From Actinernus sp. WN-2022 (taxonomy: Eukaryota; Cnidaria; Anthozoa; Actiniaria; Actinernidae): 64,000 nt of DNA. Each line of letters opens with the position of its first letter. The stretch's first letter is position 1. The stretch lies in NCBI GenBank assembly GCA_030867875.1, contig JAOWCC010000019.1, forward strand, positions 110,736,047 to 110,800,046, read 5' to 3'. Below are positions 42,251 through 53,636 of the stretch, piece by piece. The notes under the pieces are model-generated. The model did no database searches, had not been told where the DNA came from, and worked only from the letters and a program-made list of their open reading frames with translations. The position numbers and the translations under genes are program-made.

Positions 42251-43605
42251 AAGGCTGTTATCATAAAAGCAGTCTTACCGCCTCAACCCCAATTTGAGCG
42301 CTAGTCCAGAGAAAAATATGCTCCCTTTGTACATACGGTCTCGGTAACGTGTTTTATGAGCTAGCTTTGATAACACATTGATGTGAAGCGCTAACTAGTG
42401 CTTCCACTTCAAACCATTTTCGTGTTAACGCCTTACCAGTATACATGTAGAGTAAATGAGTTTGTTAGTAGTAGTACTAGTTCCCTTGGTGCCACTATAT
42501 ACATTTTATATATTAATATACAGGCTAAATCTAGTAGATTACATACTACATAAAACATTAATCATGAATGCTGCCTTAAAAAATATTTTTGTTGTTGTTG
42601 CAAATGGATGGGTAAATAATGCATATACATATATCAGCAGCTTCCATCAGGAGTGGATCCATGGGAACCTTGTCAGAATTAATTGTTTGTTGCCCGTCGG
42701 TGAGGGGGGAAAGCTCACTTTGGTTCATGAATCAGGAACCTAGGGGACCGACCTTGTATGAATTTTAACTAATTGCTTTGCCCTATACCAGGGGATTTGA
42801 TACGACAGGTTTGATTGGCCATTTGGACAAATCCCCAGGGTACCTGGGGGTTGACACCTAGGGGTTGACACCTGGGGGGAAGCCACTGATACATGCATAA
42901 CACTGCTGTAGTAGCTGCCAGTAAATATGCAAAACTGAATGCCAAATCACTGGGAGGAAGTTCAAAGGAACATTGCATGTGTTATTTTAAAGACTTGTTG
43001 TTGAGGTTTTACTTGGCCTCTTGTATTCTTCCCTGAAAACCATGCCTTGAACCATGTGAAATGAAACTTGTTTGGTAAAGTCTAATAACAGCAGAGCAGG
43101 ACGGAATTAACCATTCGTGTTCACTATATTATCACTGGTCTTGTGTTGCCACATGTATATTGTCTCAAACACATGTAGCTACTGTTAACGTTACAAACAT
43201 GGCTGCAATTTGCTTTCCGCTTTCCATGGCAGTTATCATCCCAGGCACTCTAAAATAGGATTCAGTTTTTACATGACTAATATAATATTCTTATTGCACT
43301 GTATCTCTGTATATGGCCTACCTGTGCTCTACTTCCGGCAACGCGCCTGTTATATCCGTGCTATCAGATTCTACATAAAACACAATGACGTTGCGAGACA
43401 GGCCTGAGACAGGTTTCACCAGGAATCGAACCGGTCAGCTTATGAAACTTTAATGCATGGCAGTTTTATGTAGAAGGAGCTAGACTTCAGCTTTCTACTC
43501 AGGAAACGACAAAACTTTACAAATCATTCTGTAACACACTTGTGAAGCTCAACACTGTTGCATGACTTTGATTTTCTCCCGGTGGTTCCTTGCCCGTGTT
43601 TGCAG
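42251..43605. other. Non-coding region upstream of the first visible NHL exon
   Basis: No gene supported. A short direct repeat GGGTTGACACCT occurs at 42847-42870. Presumably intron or 5' sequence of the NHL gene. Confidence 0.4.
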
Positions 43606-43772
43606 GTATTGTGCGCACAGTGGCAGGAGGAGGTAGTCCTCATAAAGGAGCCAAAACTGATTGTATTGAATCTGCTACAGCGGTGGATGGTTACAGTAAC
43701 AAGGCTCGGTTTAACTACCCCTGGGGGATTGTATTCGACGCTGGTGAAGAAAACTTATACGTGGCTGATTGT
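43606..43772 (+). CDS. NHL-repeat gene, exon a
   Basis: Acceptor TTTGCAG before 43606, donor GTGAGTAC from 43773. In phase 2-in/0-out it encodes GIVRTVAGGGSPHKGAK... to ARFNYPWGIVFDAGEENLYVADC: one NHL beta-propeller blade (core pattern xxVAGG...F..P.GI...D....LYVAD). The splice phase matches every other exon of this gene (58853 onward). The next part of the blade, expected as a small exon of about 37 nt by analogy with 60928-60964, was not located in the 15-kb intron that follows. Secreted or cytosolic location cannot be told, since the N-terminus is outside the window. Confidence 0.85.
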
Positions 43773-43868
43773 GTGAGTACATCTGTTACCTGGGAAAATG
43801 TATGCGACTTGCTTTCTACAACAGTTGGACATTGTTATTATTATAATCATCATCATTCTTATCGTTAT

Positions 43869-44764
43869 CTTATCGCATAATAATAATAATGATGTTGATA
43901 ATAATAATAATAATAATAATAACAATGACAATAATAATAATGACAATAATAATAATGATGATGAAAATAATAATAATAACAATGACAATAATAACAATGA
44001 CAATAATAATAATGACAATAATAATAATGATGATGAAAATAATAATAATAACAATGACAATAATAACAATGACAATAATAATAATGACAATAATAATAAT
44101 GATGATGAAAATAATAATAATAACAATGACAATAATAATAATGACAATAATAATAATGATGATGAAAATAATAATAATAACAATGACAATAATAATAATG
44201 ACAATAATAATAATGATGATGAAAATAATAATAATAATAATAATAACAATGACAATAATAATAATGACAATAATAATAATGATGATGAAAATAATAATAA
44301 TAACAATGACAATAATAACAATGACAATAATAATAATGACAATAATAATAATGACAATAATAATAATAACAATGACAATAATAACAATGACAATAATAAC
44401 AATGACAATAATAATAATGACAATAATAATAATGATGATGAAAATAATAATAATAACAATGACAATAATAACAATGACAATAATAATAATGACAATAATA
44501 ATAATGATGATGAAAATAATAATAATAACAATGACAATAATAATAATGACAATAGTAATAATGATGATGAAAATAATAATAATAACAATGACAATAATAA
44601 CAATGACAATAATAATAATGACAATAATAATAATGATGATGAAAATAATAATAATAACAATGACAATAATAATAATGACAATAGTAATAATGATGATGAA
44701 AATATTAATAATAATAATAATAATAATAATAACAATGACAATAATAATAATGACAATAATGACG
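43869..44764. repeat. 0.9-kb higher-order AAT/GACAAT array in NHL intron
   Basis: Almost pure AAT codon-like triplets interspersed with GAC, GAT and AAC in blocks such as AATGATGATGAAAATAATAA recurring roughly every 50-75 bp. All six frames stay open for hundreds of codons (poly-Asn/Asp, poly-Ile/Thr, poly-Leu/Ser), which is an artefact of composition. Confidence 0.95.
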
Positions 44765-44898
44765 ATCGGATCCCAAAATTTCCGTTCCTTTTTCTTTCTG
44801 ACTGCATATTTGTCATTTGATCAGTTTTCAAAACATTTTTCGTAATTCACCTACATGTATTAATGTACTTGTCGTTTATTTGTCTTGCACCTAGAAAT

Positions 44899-45439
44899 TT
44901 AAAGTGCAACTAACCCCTTTTGCAATTTTTATACATAAACAACTTTGAAACGTTTTGAGTACTTCTGCGAAGAAATTTTTGGCTTACAGGGAATACTCTA
45001 TGTTCTATGCATGTTTGAAATGGTGAAATTTTGAACTTTCCTGACCCCTGTAAGAAAAAGACTGGGTCGATTCTTGATCTTACGTCATCCAAGTCTTTTG
45101 GCTTTGCAATAATTTGAATAAATATTTAGTATTTTGTCTAAAATACCGTTTTTCTTTACTAACAACTCACATACTGTGTATATTCTCTATATATCGATGT
45201 TGTTGTGATAGAAAGGCGCCATGGAGAATAATGCATTAATGAGGTGACGTAAGATCAAGAATCGACCCAGTCTTTTTCTTACGCGGTCATGGGTCAGGAA
45301 AGGTCAAATTTTCACCATTTCAAACACGCATAGAACATAGAGTATTCCCTGTAAGCCAACAATTTCTTCGCAGAAGTACTCAAAACGTTTCAAAGTTTTA
45401 TATGTATAAAAATTGCAAAAGGGGTTAGTGGCACTTTAA
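44899..45439. mobile_element. Large-TIR MITE/foldback H
   Basis: Inverted arms of about 185 bp: 44901-45090 pairs with 45248-45438 (AAAGTGCAACTAACCCC against GGGGTTAGTGGCACTTT at the tips, GTAAGATCAAGAATCGACCC inside). Centre of about 155 bp. Non-coding. Confidence 0.82.
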
Positions 45440-45686
45440 GGTAGCTCTGAAGAAAACATTTATTTTGGGTGTTTTAAGTAGTGAAGAAGGCTAAAAATAG
45501 GGAACGTAGCAGAAAGGACCAGTCTCATCCTATTTGCTTTGAACTATTTTATTTACCAAACGTTACCAAATCTTATTTACTTTGAAAGGATATAGCCCTA
45601 ACTGACAACTTTAAGTCTTTAACTCGTTAAAAAGCTAAGAGTTATAAGAGATATTACATAAGAGATATCAGTCATCTGCTACGTCA

Positions 45687-46010
45687 GTATCAAATCATAT
45701 TCAAACCATATGCAAATCATATGCAAATCATATGCAAATCATATGCAAACCATATTCAAATCGTATGCAAATCGTATGCAAATCATATTCAAATCATATT
45801 CAAATCATATTCAAAGCGTATGCAAATCATATGCAAACCATATGCAAATCATATGCAAACCATATGCAAATCATATGCACAGCATATGCACAGCATATGC
45901 AAAGCATATGCAAATCATATGCAAATCATATGCAAAACATATGCAAACCATATGCAGATCATATGCAGATCATATGCAAATCATATGCAAATCATATGCA
46001 AATCATATTC
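45687..46010. repeat. 11-bp satellite ATGCAAATCAT, about 29 copies
   Basis: Runs of ATATGCAAATC/ATATTCAAATC with few variants (AAACC, ACAGC, AGATC). Each AT-GCAAAT junction forms an octamer ATGCAAAT. Because 11 is not a multiple of 3, all plus frames read the same MQIICKSYANH-like peptide with an 11-codon period. Confidence 0.95.
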
Positions 46011-46018
46011 TCTCTTTG

Positions 46019-46755
46019 TCTCTCTCTATTATGAATAAATTGATAGTTCATCACTGGTTAATTGATCAGTCTACACCCGCTATGTACGCTATACTTGGTA
46101 TCCACTGTAGTCATGGAAAGGAATACTCGGTATACACTCTTGCCAAGGAAAGAAGTTAATCATAAGTTAATTGATTCAGTCCATACCCGCTGTGTACGTT
46201 ATACTCGGTATACACTTTGGTGATCTGTACAAATTTAACCATTAATTTTAACTGAATCACTTTCTATCCACAGTAAGAGTGGATACCGAGAATAGCGTTC
46301 ATAGCGGGTGCAGACTGAATCAATTAACCTTTGATTAATTCCTTTCCATGGCAACAGTGGATACCGAGTATAGCGTTCGTAGCGGCTGTAGACTGAATCA
46401 ATTAACCTTTGATTAATTCCTTTCCATGGCAACAGTGGATACCGAGTATAGCGTTAATAGCGGGTGCAGACTGAATCAATTAACCTTTGATTAATTCCTT
46501 TCCATGGCAACAGTGGATACCGAGTATAGCGTTCGTAGCGGCTGTAGACTGAATCAATTAACCTTTGATTAATTCCTTTCCATGGCAACAGTGGATACCG
46601 AGTATAGCGTTCATAGCGGGTGTAGACTGAATCAATTAACCTTTGATTAATTCCTTTCCATGGCAACAGTGGATATCGAGTATAGCGTTAATAGCGGGTG
46701 CAGACTGAATCAATTAACCTTTGATGAACTATCAATTTATTCATAATAGAGAGAG
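46019..46755. mobile_element. Foldback element with 78-bp internal tandem repeats
   Basis: Outer ends ATTATGAATAAATTGATAGT (46029 onward) and the inverted copy ACTATCAATTTATTCATAAT near 46745. Inside, two units lie in one orientation (46048-46200) and about six 78-bp units in the other (46265-46720), each with GGATACCGAGTATAGCGTT and TAACCTTTGATTAATTCC. Non-coding. Confidence 0.85.
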
Positions 46756-47289
46756 AGAGCAAGAGAGAGATGTATATGAAACCTGTTATAATGATTAAAC
46801 TATAATGATTAAACTATTCATAAAGAGCAGCTATAAAAGCATTTGCAAAATCGCAAAGTAAGTCACAGGGATGACAGCACAGAAGAAGCAAGATGAGCAA
46901 GCCGTATTCCCAGCTTAAAAGCAAACTAATAAGAGATGCCGCAGAATGCCACGTTATAGGAACTGTGCAAAAGCAGTGCTCGGTTGTAGCATTCAAATGC
47001 ATTTGGAGAGTTGGCGTGGAGGAAATAGACTGAGCATGGCGGTGGATCTGTGATAAAAGAGATGAATGCGACTTAAAAAATATGTCTGTTGAGCGACGTA
47101 GTATTTTTTTCTCTCGGCCATAACTACTTCAAAATTGGAGTCTACAAAGAAATCGCAGGAGCCGAAGGAAGGCGAGGTGGCCAACGACGAGACCTGTGTG
47201 AGCACATCCCAACTTTCTTCACCGGGCAAACAGACATATCCTGCTATTTCGTACTGGGTGGCTTGTCAGACCCCAAATCACGGGTTCAT

Positions 47290-49615
47290 TCATTAACCCA
47301 CTGGTAGTTCAGCGAGCCCTTGTATCCTGTAACGTGGAAGTCTACATGCCTCGGACATCAAACAAACGGGGGTGTAACCTATTCAACCAACTCTGCCAAG
47401 TACTTAAAGATGACAAAAATCGCTGTTTAATGGACTCAGCGGCATCGTCTTATCAATATTGCTTAAGGTAAGCAAAGCATTTTGTTTTTACTCTGTTATG
47501 CTATGAATACAGGTATTGTTTGAACTTTATGTTGCGTATAATTGTCAATTATTAGTTGTTTAATTTTTTATTGGTATTTCTTTATGACAGGACCCTCCAA
47601 GACGAATTTTTTGTTGATACCCAGTCTGAGATATCTGCAACGGAAAATGTGGTACGCCTGAGAGTGGTGCAACAAAAGATGAAACCAACGCTGGTAACCC
47701 CTGTTCTAGAGCTGCGCAGTACAGGACTGTTAGTGGACTGTTTTGGCCTTAGAGGCGACTCAGGTTAGTTCCACACGGAACTGCTTCCTGCCCCTAACAA
47801 GCCACTTTGTTGCCCAATCACTGTGTTGTGCAATGACATCCAGCTGGTTAAGAAAAAAATTCAGTTTGCTGTGTATGAAGGAGAGGTGCTTAAGAGAAAC
47901 GAACATGCAATGTACACCTATGACCGTTTGTGCCCAATGAAAGCCTTTCTCCATAGTCTTATGGGAAACGAACCGTTTAAAGATCGCCTCATTCAGCACT
48001 TTCCACGCGTGCTTAGGGTTAGGTTATTGAGTGACCCAGAGAGCCGTATAATACCACAGCTAAAGATAGACAAAGACCTGGTTGAAGTAAACGATGGGTG
48101 GTTCTGGTCGTTCTCGGCCCAGTTATTTCTGAACGGCATCATCCCAGACACTCAGGTGAGCGGTTGCTCTCCTTTGGCGATCATTTATTTAAGGTGATTC
48201 CCTTGTTTTACAATGCGCATATCTAGTGCGCATGTTGGTGAAATATAAAATCATAGGTATAAATATCTGTGTTTGGGTGTATTTCTGAATCTTACATATT
48301 TCAACACTTATTTAACGTTGTCAATGACGAATACGTTCATTTGAGTGATTTAAGACAACTTTTACGAAATTCGCCCCAGTCCTTCCTTGAAAAAAGTCTA
48401 TTTTGGAGCTAAATTTGCGATATTGTGAAAAATATCTCTGAAAAATATCTCTTCCATATATTTAATCACAGCAAGGTTGGCTAGCAGATACGAAAGTATA
48501 ATTATTTTTTAATTTCTGGATGCTTAGATATTCTTATGCAAATACTGCAAGTAGCTATTTTTACGCTCGTTTAGGGTTACTAACAAAACAAAATAATTTC
48601 GTCGTACTCTGCTATAGTTAGACCTAGCAGTGAATGGGCGCTGTTTACTCCTGCTGACATTTCGCATATTTCTGCTGTATAGGACCTCTAAATCACTATA
48701 AATTACAGCTACTTCATGCAAAATAAGAGAATGGTGACGACTCCCTATAGCTATTTTAGAGAGACCTCGCTTGGGCTAACAACTGGACAACGTTTAAAAA
48801 AGTTAATTTCAGCTTCTTTTTCAATGGAATTACCTCAACGTCTACGCCCCATTAAATGCCTTTATTGGGTATTGTTTTGCAAATAAAAACGTAATTTTCT
48901 TGGTTTCTGAGTAAGTCAACCTTTTTAAATGATGTAAATACTCCATATAAAATGCTTACATTAACCAGACATTTCCAAAATCATATAGCGCAACGTGAAT
49001 CTATTTGGAAACGCTATCCCCCCCCCCCTCCCCCGGGGGCCCCCCGTTCTAGAAGAATTGTGTTTTTTTTCGCTCAAAACCAAAAACCAACATTTATGTG
49101 CATTTTGGTAAAAAAAATTGTAGAAAGGACTGACATCGCCTCGAGCCTTTGTCGAGTACAACATAAAGAAAGAGCCAGAGCCAGGCTACTTCAAAGACAT
49201 ATTCCAGAACAGCCTCGCGGAGGACAAGATAAAACAGTTCTGCCGCGACTTCTTGGCTTTGTTTCGCCCAAAGGGACACAAAGAGTCAGTGCCGTGTGCA
49301 ATTGGAGCGTCGGGAAGACCAGCTTATTTGCTCTGGTATTCCAAATAATACCCCTAGATAAGATTGCTCGCGTGACAAAACAGATGGGGTTTAATAAATC
49401 TATGATTGACAGCTCGACAGAGGTAATATTCCTAGACGAGGCCTACCCCAAGCTGTTAGACATTGATGATTGGAAAATACTCTGCCAAGGTGGGTATACT
49501 TCACACGATGCGAAGTGGAAGAGTACTCGTGGCTTTCATTGCCAGGCAACCATGTACATCACTTGTCAAACAGAGATGAATTTCGGGCAAGAACACAATC
49601 CCGCCATGGACAGAC
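47290..49615 (+). pseudogene. SF3/AAA+ helicase-like gene, multi-exon, broken
   Basis: Exons with consistent splice sites: one ending at 47467 (RTSNKRGCNLFNQLCQVLKD, donor GTAAGC); 47591-48155 (LQDEFFVDTQSEIS, an in-frame TAG near 47767, then IQFAVYEGEVLKRNEHAMYT and WFWSFSAQLFLNGIIPDTQ); and one from 49124 (FVEYNIKKEPEPGYFKDIF, CRDFLALFRPKGHKESVP). A GASG...GKTSLF Walker A follows, split by a frameshift near 49306, then Walker B STEVIFLDEA, DDWKILCQGGYTSHDAKW and MYITCQTEMNFGQEHNPAMD. Motif order fits superfamily 3 helicases of small DNA viruses and their genomic relatives. Stop plus frameshift make it non-functional. Family call is inferred from motifs. Confidence 0.55.
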
Positions 49616-49689
49616 GTTTGCTGTTAAGCTGGGAACAAGGCTTGCTCATCTTGCTTCTTCGGTGCTGTCATCCCAGTGATGTACAGTAA

Positions 49690-50317
49690 TAACATTTGCA
49701 TGCCATGCAATACCGCAATATCGAAGACAATGTATGTCACCGAAATTACTATTGTTTTCATTGAAGAGCTAGCTAGGTTTATTTGCTAGCGCGAAAATAA
49801 TGATTATTTTGCTCAAGTCTACATATAAACATGTAACAGAAAAAAACTAGCATCGTTAGTAAACTGTCGTTATAACTTATGTACGATTAAAATGTGACAC
49901 AAATATACGACTTCAATATTTGCACTGAACACACCAGCACGCCAGTTGCAATTTAGAGTTATCCCGGCAATTTTTGCAAAGTAACTCCCGAGAACAATGG
50001 CTGATGCAATAACTATCGTGATAGCGAACTAAGTTAAATAGGCCCTTTGCTATAATACTTCATTAACGAATGAATTGAGCTCGTGATCCTCATGGAAAAG
50101 GCGATGCCATGGATGCTGCATGGCAAGCTATCTTTAAAAATGCTGTTTTCGAAAGATCGACAGTCGATTGGAGATGGAAAATAGCATTTACAAACGGGTT
50201 TTGCTAATAACACTACCGATCTCGTAAAAGTGCCTTTAACTAAATGAATTCAGATTTGTTTGCCATGCAGCACACTGAGCCACGTGATTGCACTCCTGCA
50301 AACTGGGGGGCCCATTA
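49690..50317. other. Non-coding region
   Basis: No gene or repeat structure recognised. Confidence 0.4.
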
Positions 50318-51745
50318 ACTAAATTTACGAAGCATTCGAAAGAGGAAGAGAAGTTCGGATGGTGTTTCTTGATGTTAGTAAAGCTTTTGATAAGGTTTGG
50401 CATAAGGGTATTCTTTATAAATTAGAGTCGCTGGGTGTCAGAGATCCGTTGCTTCGCTGGATTAAAAGTTACTTAACTGGTAGAAAACAACGTGTTGTGA
50501 TAGATGGGCAATTTTCTCAGTGGAGGAATATTGAAGCTGGGGTACCTAAGAGGTATGTACTTGGACCGTTACTCTTTCTGATCTACATTAATGATATTAC
50601 AAGCAACCTTAAATCTGACTGTTTACTTTACGCAGATGATACTTCACTTTTTGATATTGTGGATACCCCAAATCTTTCAGCTATAAAACTTAATAATGAT
50701 TTGGAACATATTAAAAATTGGGCTAACACTTGGCTGGTTACTATAAATCCTAGTAAAACTAAATGTATCGCGTTTTCAGTAAAAAGAAATAAGTTACAAC
50801 ATCCTGATAATAGTTCGATTGATGAAGTTAGTCAGCATACTCATTTAGGTGTTACTCTTTCATGTAATCTTTCTTGGAGGGCTCATATTCTGAACATTTA
50901 TCGGAAAGCAAGCAAGAGACTAAATTTACTTAAAGGAATAAAACAAAATAGGGATACTTTAAGTAAGTTATATAAATCTCTTATTAGACCAGTTATGGAA
51001 TATGCGGATGTACTGTGCGATAACTGTTCAGAAACTGAAAGTGATCTTCTCGAATTTGTACAATATGAATCGGGTAAAGTGGTAACAGGGGCAATGAAAG
51101 GCACCAGTAGATGTCAATTAATGCAGGAACTTGCTTGGGAAGATATGAAAACTAGACGTGCCACTCACAAGCTTATTTTGTACTATAAAATAGTTAACAA
51201 CTTAACACCTCCCTATTTAAGAGATTTGCTTTCCTCTAAAGTTGGTCAAAGAACGCACTTTCCTTTAAGATCCACACAATTTTACTTTATTTCCTACTCG
51301 TACGTATAAATAAATTTCTCGTTTCATTGTCCTCAAGAGTAAAGCTGCTTTCCTCTGCTGCACATATTCTTGCTGACAGATGGTCTCGTTTATCTGAAAT
51401 TCAAAAGAATGACATATTTTTGCATGGTTCATCTTAATTAACACCGAATCAAAATTCTGATTTTTTTTTTACCATGTTCAATACTTTATTAAAGACTCTA
51501 AACGTTTCCAGTGATTTATATTATTTAAAATACCAACTGTAGTGCCTTCTGTCAGCCTATATAGTTTCTCATTGATCTACAGTGTACATCAAATATTTTT
51601 CTTTTGTAATATGAGTCATATTTGTATATCCCATTGTCACACCTGTAAATAAAATCAGCGTAAGCCCCCTAGGTGAGCTCCCATGCTCTTGGGGCAAACG
51701 CCGAGAATATATATGTTTAAATAATAAAAAATAAAAAAAATAAAT
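50318..51745 (+). pseudogene. 5'-truncated LINE with long open RT segment
   Basis: An open frame of 316 codons at 50359-51309 begins FLDVSKAFDKVWHKGILYKL, with GVPKRYVLGPLLFLIYINDI, the catalytic LLYADDTSLF, NPSKTKCIAFSVKRN, HTHLGVTLSCNLSW and the RPVMEYADVLCDN domain. Jockey/CR1-type. A frame change near 51290 separates the last residues, and the 3' UTR runs to an A-rich tail (AAATAATAAAAAATAAAA, 51718-51742). Upstream RT blocks and endonuclease are missing: 5' truncation near 50318. The open segment suggests a fairly young copy. Confidence 0.88.
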
Positions 51746-52883
51746 GCGGTGGTAGAATGATACATTTTGCATTCCAGTACGACTCGTCTATCGTTGACGA
51801 AAATAATAGTGCTAAAGAGGTTTTTCCATGGTTTGTTATTTTCTTCTAGCCCGGTTCAATAGAGAGTTTGAGTATTTTGGATTAGTATATACCACACCAT
51901 TATCGGTGAATAATTGTTCATTAACGCACGTGATTTAAGTAATTAAGAGTCCTCGAGACAGCTATAGAATCTCATAGAACTCTCTATAGATGCCGTAATG
52001 TATTATTCGATAGAACGAACAATGAACAGTAGTAGACGTTCATCATGAGATTGTATGATCGGTCAGTCCAATCATGGACAATGGTTTATGACTTGCATAG
52101 AAAGCTTTGGTGTATCAAGGTTTAAGCATGAAGCAACGGTATTTTGTTTTGATGCGTTTCCTATATAGCCTAACGTCTAAGTCTTGCTTTCTTTAATTCA
52201 TCAACTAAACCTTTTTCATAGCATGGCTTGCTGCCAAGGTCTTCAGTCCAATTCGGTGGGCAATGGCCTAGTCCTGTTCAAGTTCTCTGTAATGCCTCAT
52301 TGGCCTCCTGTCTAAGGATTTTACTGACGTTTAGCTCTTCCTCGGCGATGGCACTTCATGGGACATCTTGCCAAGTTACGATATTTAAAAACTCGCCATG
52401 CTTATCGGGATCATTCTCTTCGATTTTCATTGCAATAGACAGGCACGCGAGAACAAGTCATCTAAACGTTTCTACCAATGTGGCCGTGCTGAACGGATAG
52501 TTGCAGGCGCAGACATTTTTGAAAACTCTTCGGCCCATTCCATGTCTGCTCTCTTGAGCTCTGGGTGTTTCTCTAGAATGTTGTCCATGGCTGTCTAGCT
52601 GGGTGGTCTTCAAGAAAGAGGTCGAGTAGTTTGCAGTGATTGCTTTTATAGTTAGAACTGAACGCATTCCCGGCACTCTGTGCGCACTAGCAACCAATTA
52701 ATGGGTGGTCAAACACAGAATGATCTACTGGGGAGTTTTTGCACCGAATATTAAATATTTGATTGTATTATGGAATAATATAATTATATCAGTAATATAG
52801 TAATTAAATTGGCATACCAATACGACTTATACTTGTGTAATGTATCTAGACAGAGAATAAACCCAAACAACAAGAGGTTTGTC
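51746..52883. other. Region with possible decayed coding on the minus strand
   Basis: Minus-strand frames between about 52600 and 52220 read MDNILEKHPELKRADMEWAE, then RACLSIAMKIEENDPDKHGE and EEELNVSKILRQEANEALQ with stops between them. This looks like a decayed gene but I cannot name it. The rest is non-coding. Confidence 0.3.
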
Positions 52884-53579
52884 TTAGATCTTTGATTTGG
52901 ATCCAAATTGTCTCGTAGCGCGATTCAATAGAGAGTTTGCAGTAGTGCCCTTTTGAAATTGGAATTCTGGGTCTCTTAGAATGGCCGACCATTGCCCAAC
53001 CCCATGCCGTTTTATGGCCGCTCTAAAAAAAACATCTTCTTGGGAGGTGAACAGTAGCATGTTTTCTAAGTCGCGCGAGTCTGCAGGTTTCGCATGCGCC
53101 CTCGCATCATGCAATCTTTGTCTGCTGCTAATTTCGTTAGCGGATGATTCACTCGTGTCTGGCGAAGACGTCGAACTGCCAGAAAGCCTAGAGCGAACGT
53201 CCTTGTCTAGTTCTGACCCCTTGTCGCCCTGTAATTTTTCGAGACACTCGTGAGCCCTCGTGGCCACCTCGCGAGACCTTTGTTTCTGATAACGAACCCT
53301 TGCCACGACAGAGCTGTGTTTTTGGTCTTCGGAGATCGTGCTCCGTTCGCTACTGTTTAGCTGCTCGGAGCTTGCAGTTTCGACAATTTGTCGATAGCGA
53401 GTCGGATGATCGTACTTTCCCGTTGCATCGTAAACCAACTTGCTCATGAGTTCGCTAAGTTTACTGTGTTAACTCCCATTCCTAGTAACTATCACATAAT
53501 CGCAAGCCGGTTTCAAAAGAAGCCGAATGTGGGCGATGTAACCATCTAGTACTTGCATACTGGTATCTGTTAGAAACAG
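52884..53579 (-). pseudogene. Tyrosine recombinase (catalytic C-half) fused to a Myb-like domain
   Basis: Minus strand, continuing the part at 56430-56842 across a LINE insertion. From 53579: LFLTDTSMQVLDGYIAHI, CDYVIVTRNGS, an in-frame TAA (53471-53469), then from ATG 53447 MSKLVYDATGKYDHPTRYRQ with the HxxR motif (H14, R17), DQKHSSVVARVRYQKQRS with the second His and the candidate nucleophile Tyr, a Ser-rich linker, and a C-terminal Myb/SANT-like domain FTSQEDVFFRAAIKRHGVGQ followed by ILRDPEFQFQ. Spacing R...HxxR...H...Y fits tyrosine recombinases such as Crypton or DIRS/Ngaro enzymes. The Myb fusion suggests a DNA-targeting role. Broken by the stop and by the LINE. Confidence 0.6.
52928..52984. 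repeat. 57-bp direct repeat, source copy
   Basis: Identical to 53580-53636. This copy is native coding sequence of the Myb-like domain. Confidence 0.95.
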
Positions 53580-53636
53580 ATAGAGAGTTTGCAGTAGTGC
53601 CCTTTTGAAATTGGAATTCTGGGTCTCTTAGAATGG
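53580..53636. repeat. 57-bp direct repeat, filler copy at the LINE 5' junction
   Basis: Exact copy of 52928-52984 placed between host recombinase sequence (up to 53579) and the truncated LINE (from 53637). It supplies the apparent ATG of the LINE frame. Confidence 0.95.

Noticed and set aside
43755..44845. Long open frames encoding poly-Asn/Asp, poly-Ile/Thr/Met and poly-Leu/Ser proteins
   Set aside because: All are composition artefacts of the AAT-derived array, open in several frames and on both strands, inside an intron.
45687..46010. CRISPR array
   Set aside because: Contiguous 11-bp satellite with no spacers, in a eukaryotic context. The same objection applies to the 36-bp, 68-bp and 78-bp arrays.
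45710..46159. Repetitive MQIICKSYANH protein
   Set aside because: Product of the 11-bp satellite, identical in all three plus frames; no start context, no continuation outside the repeat.
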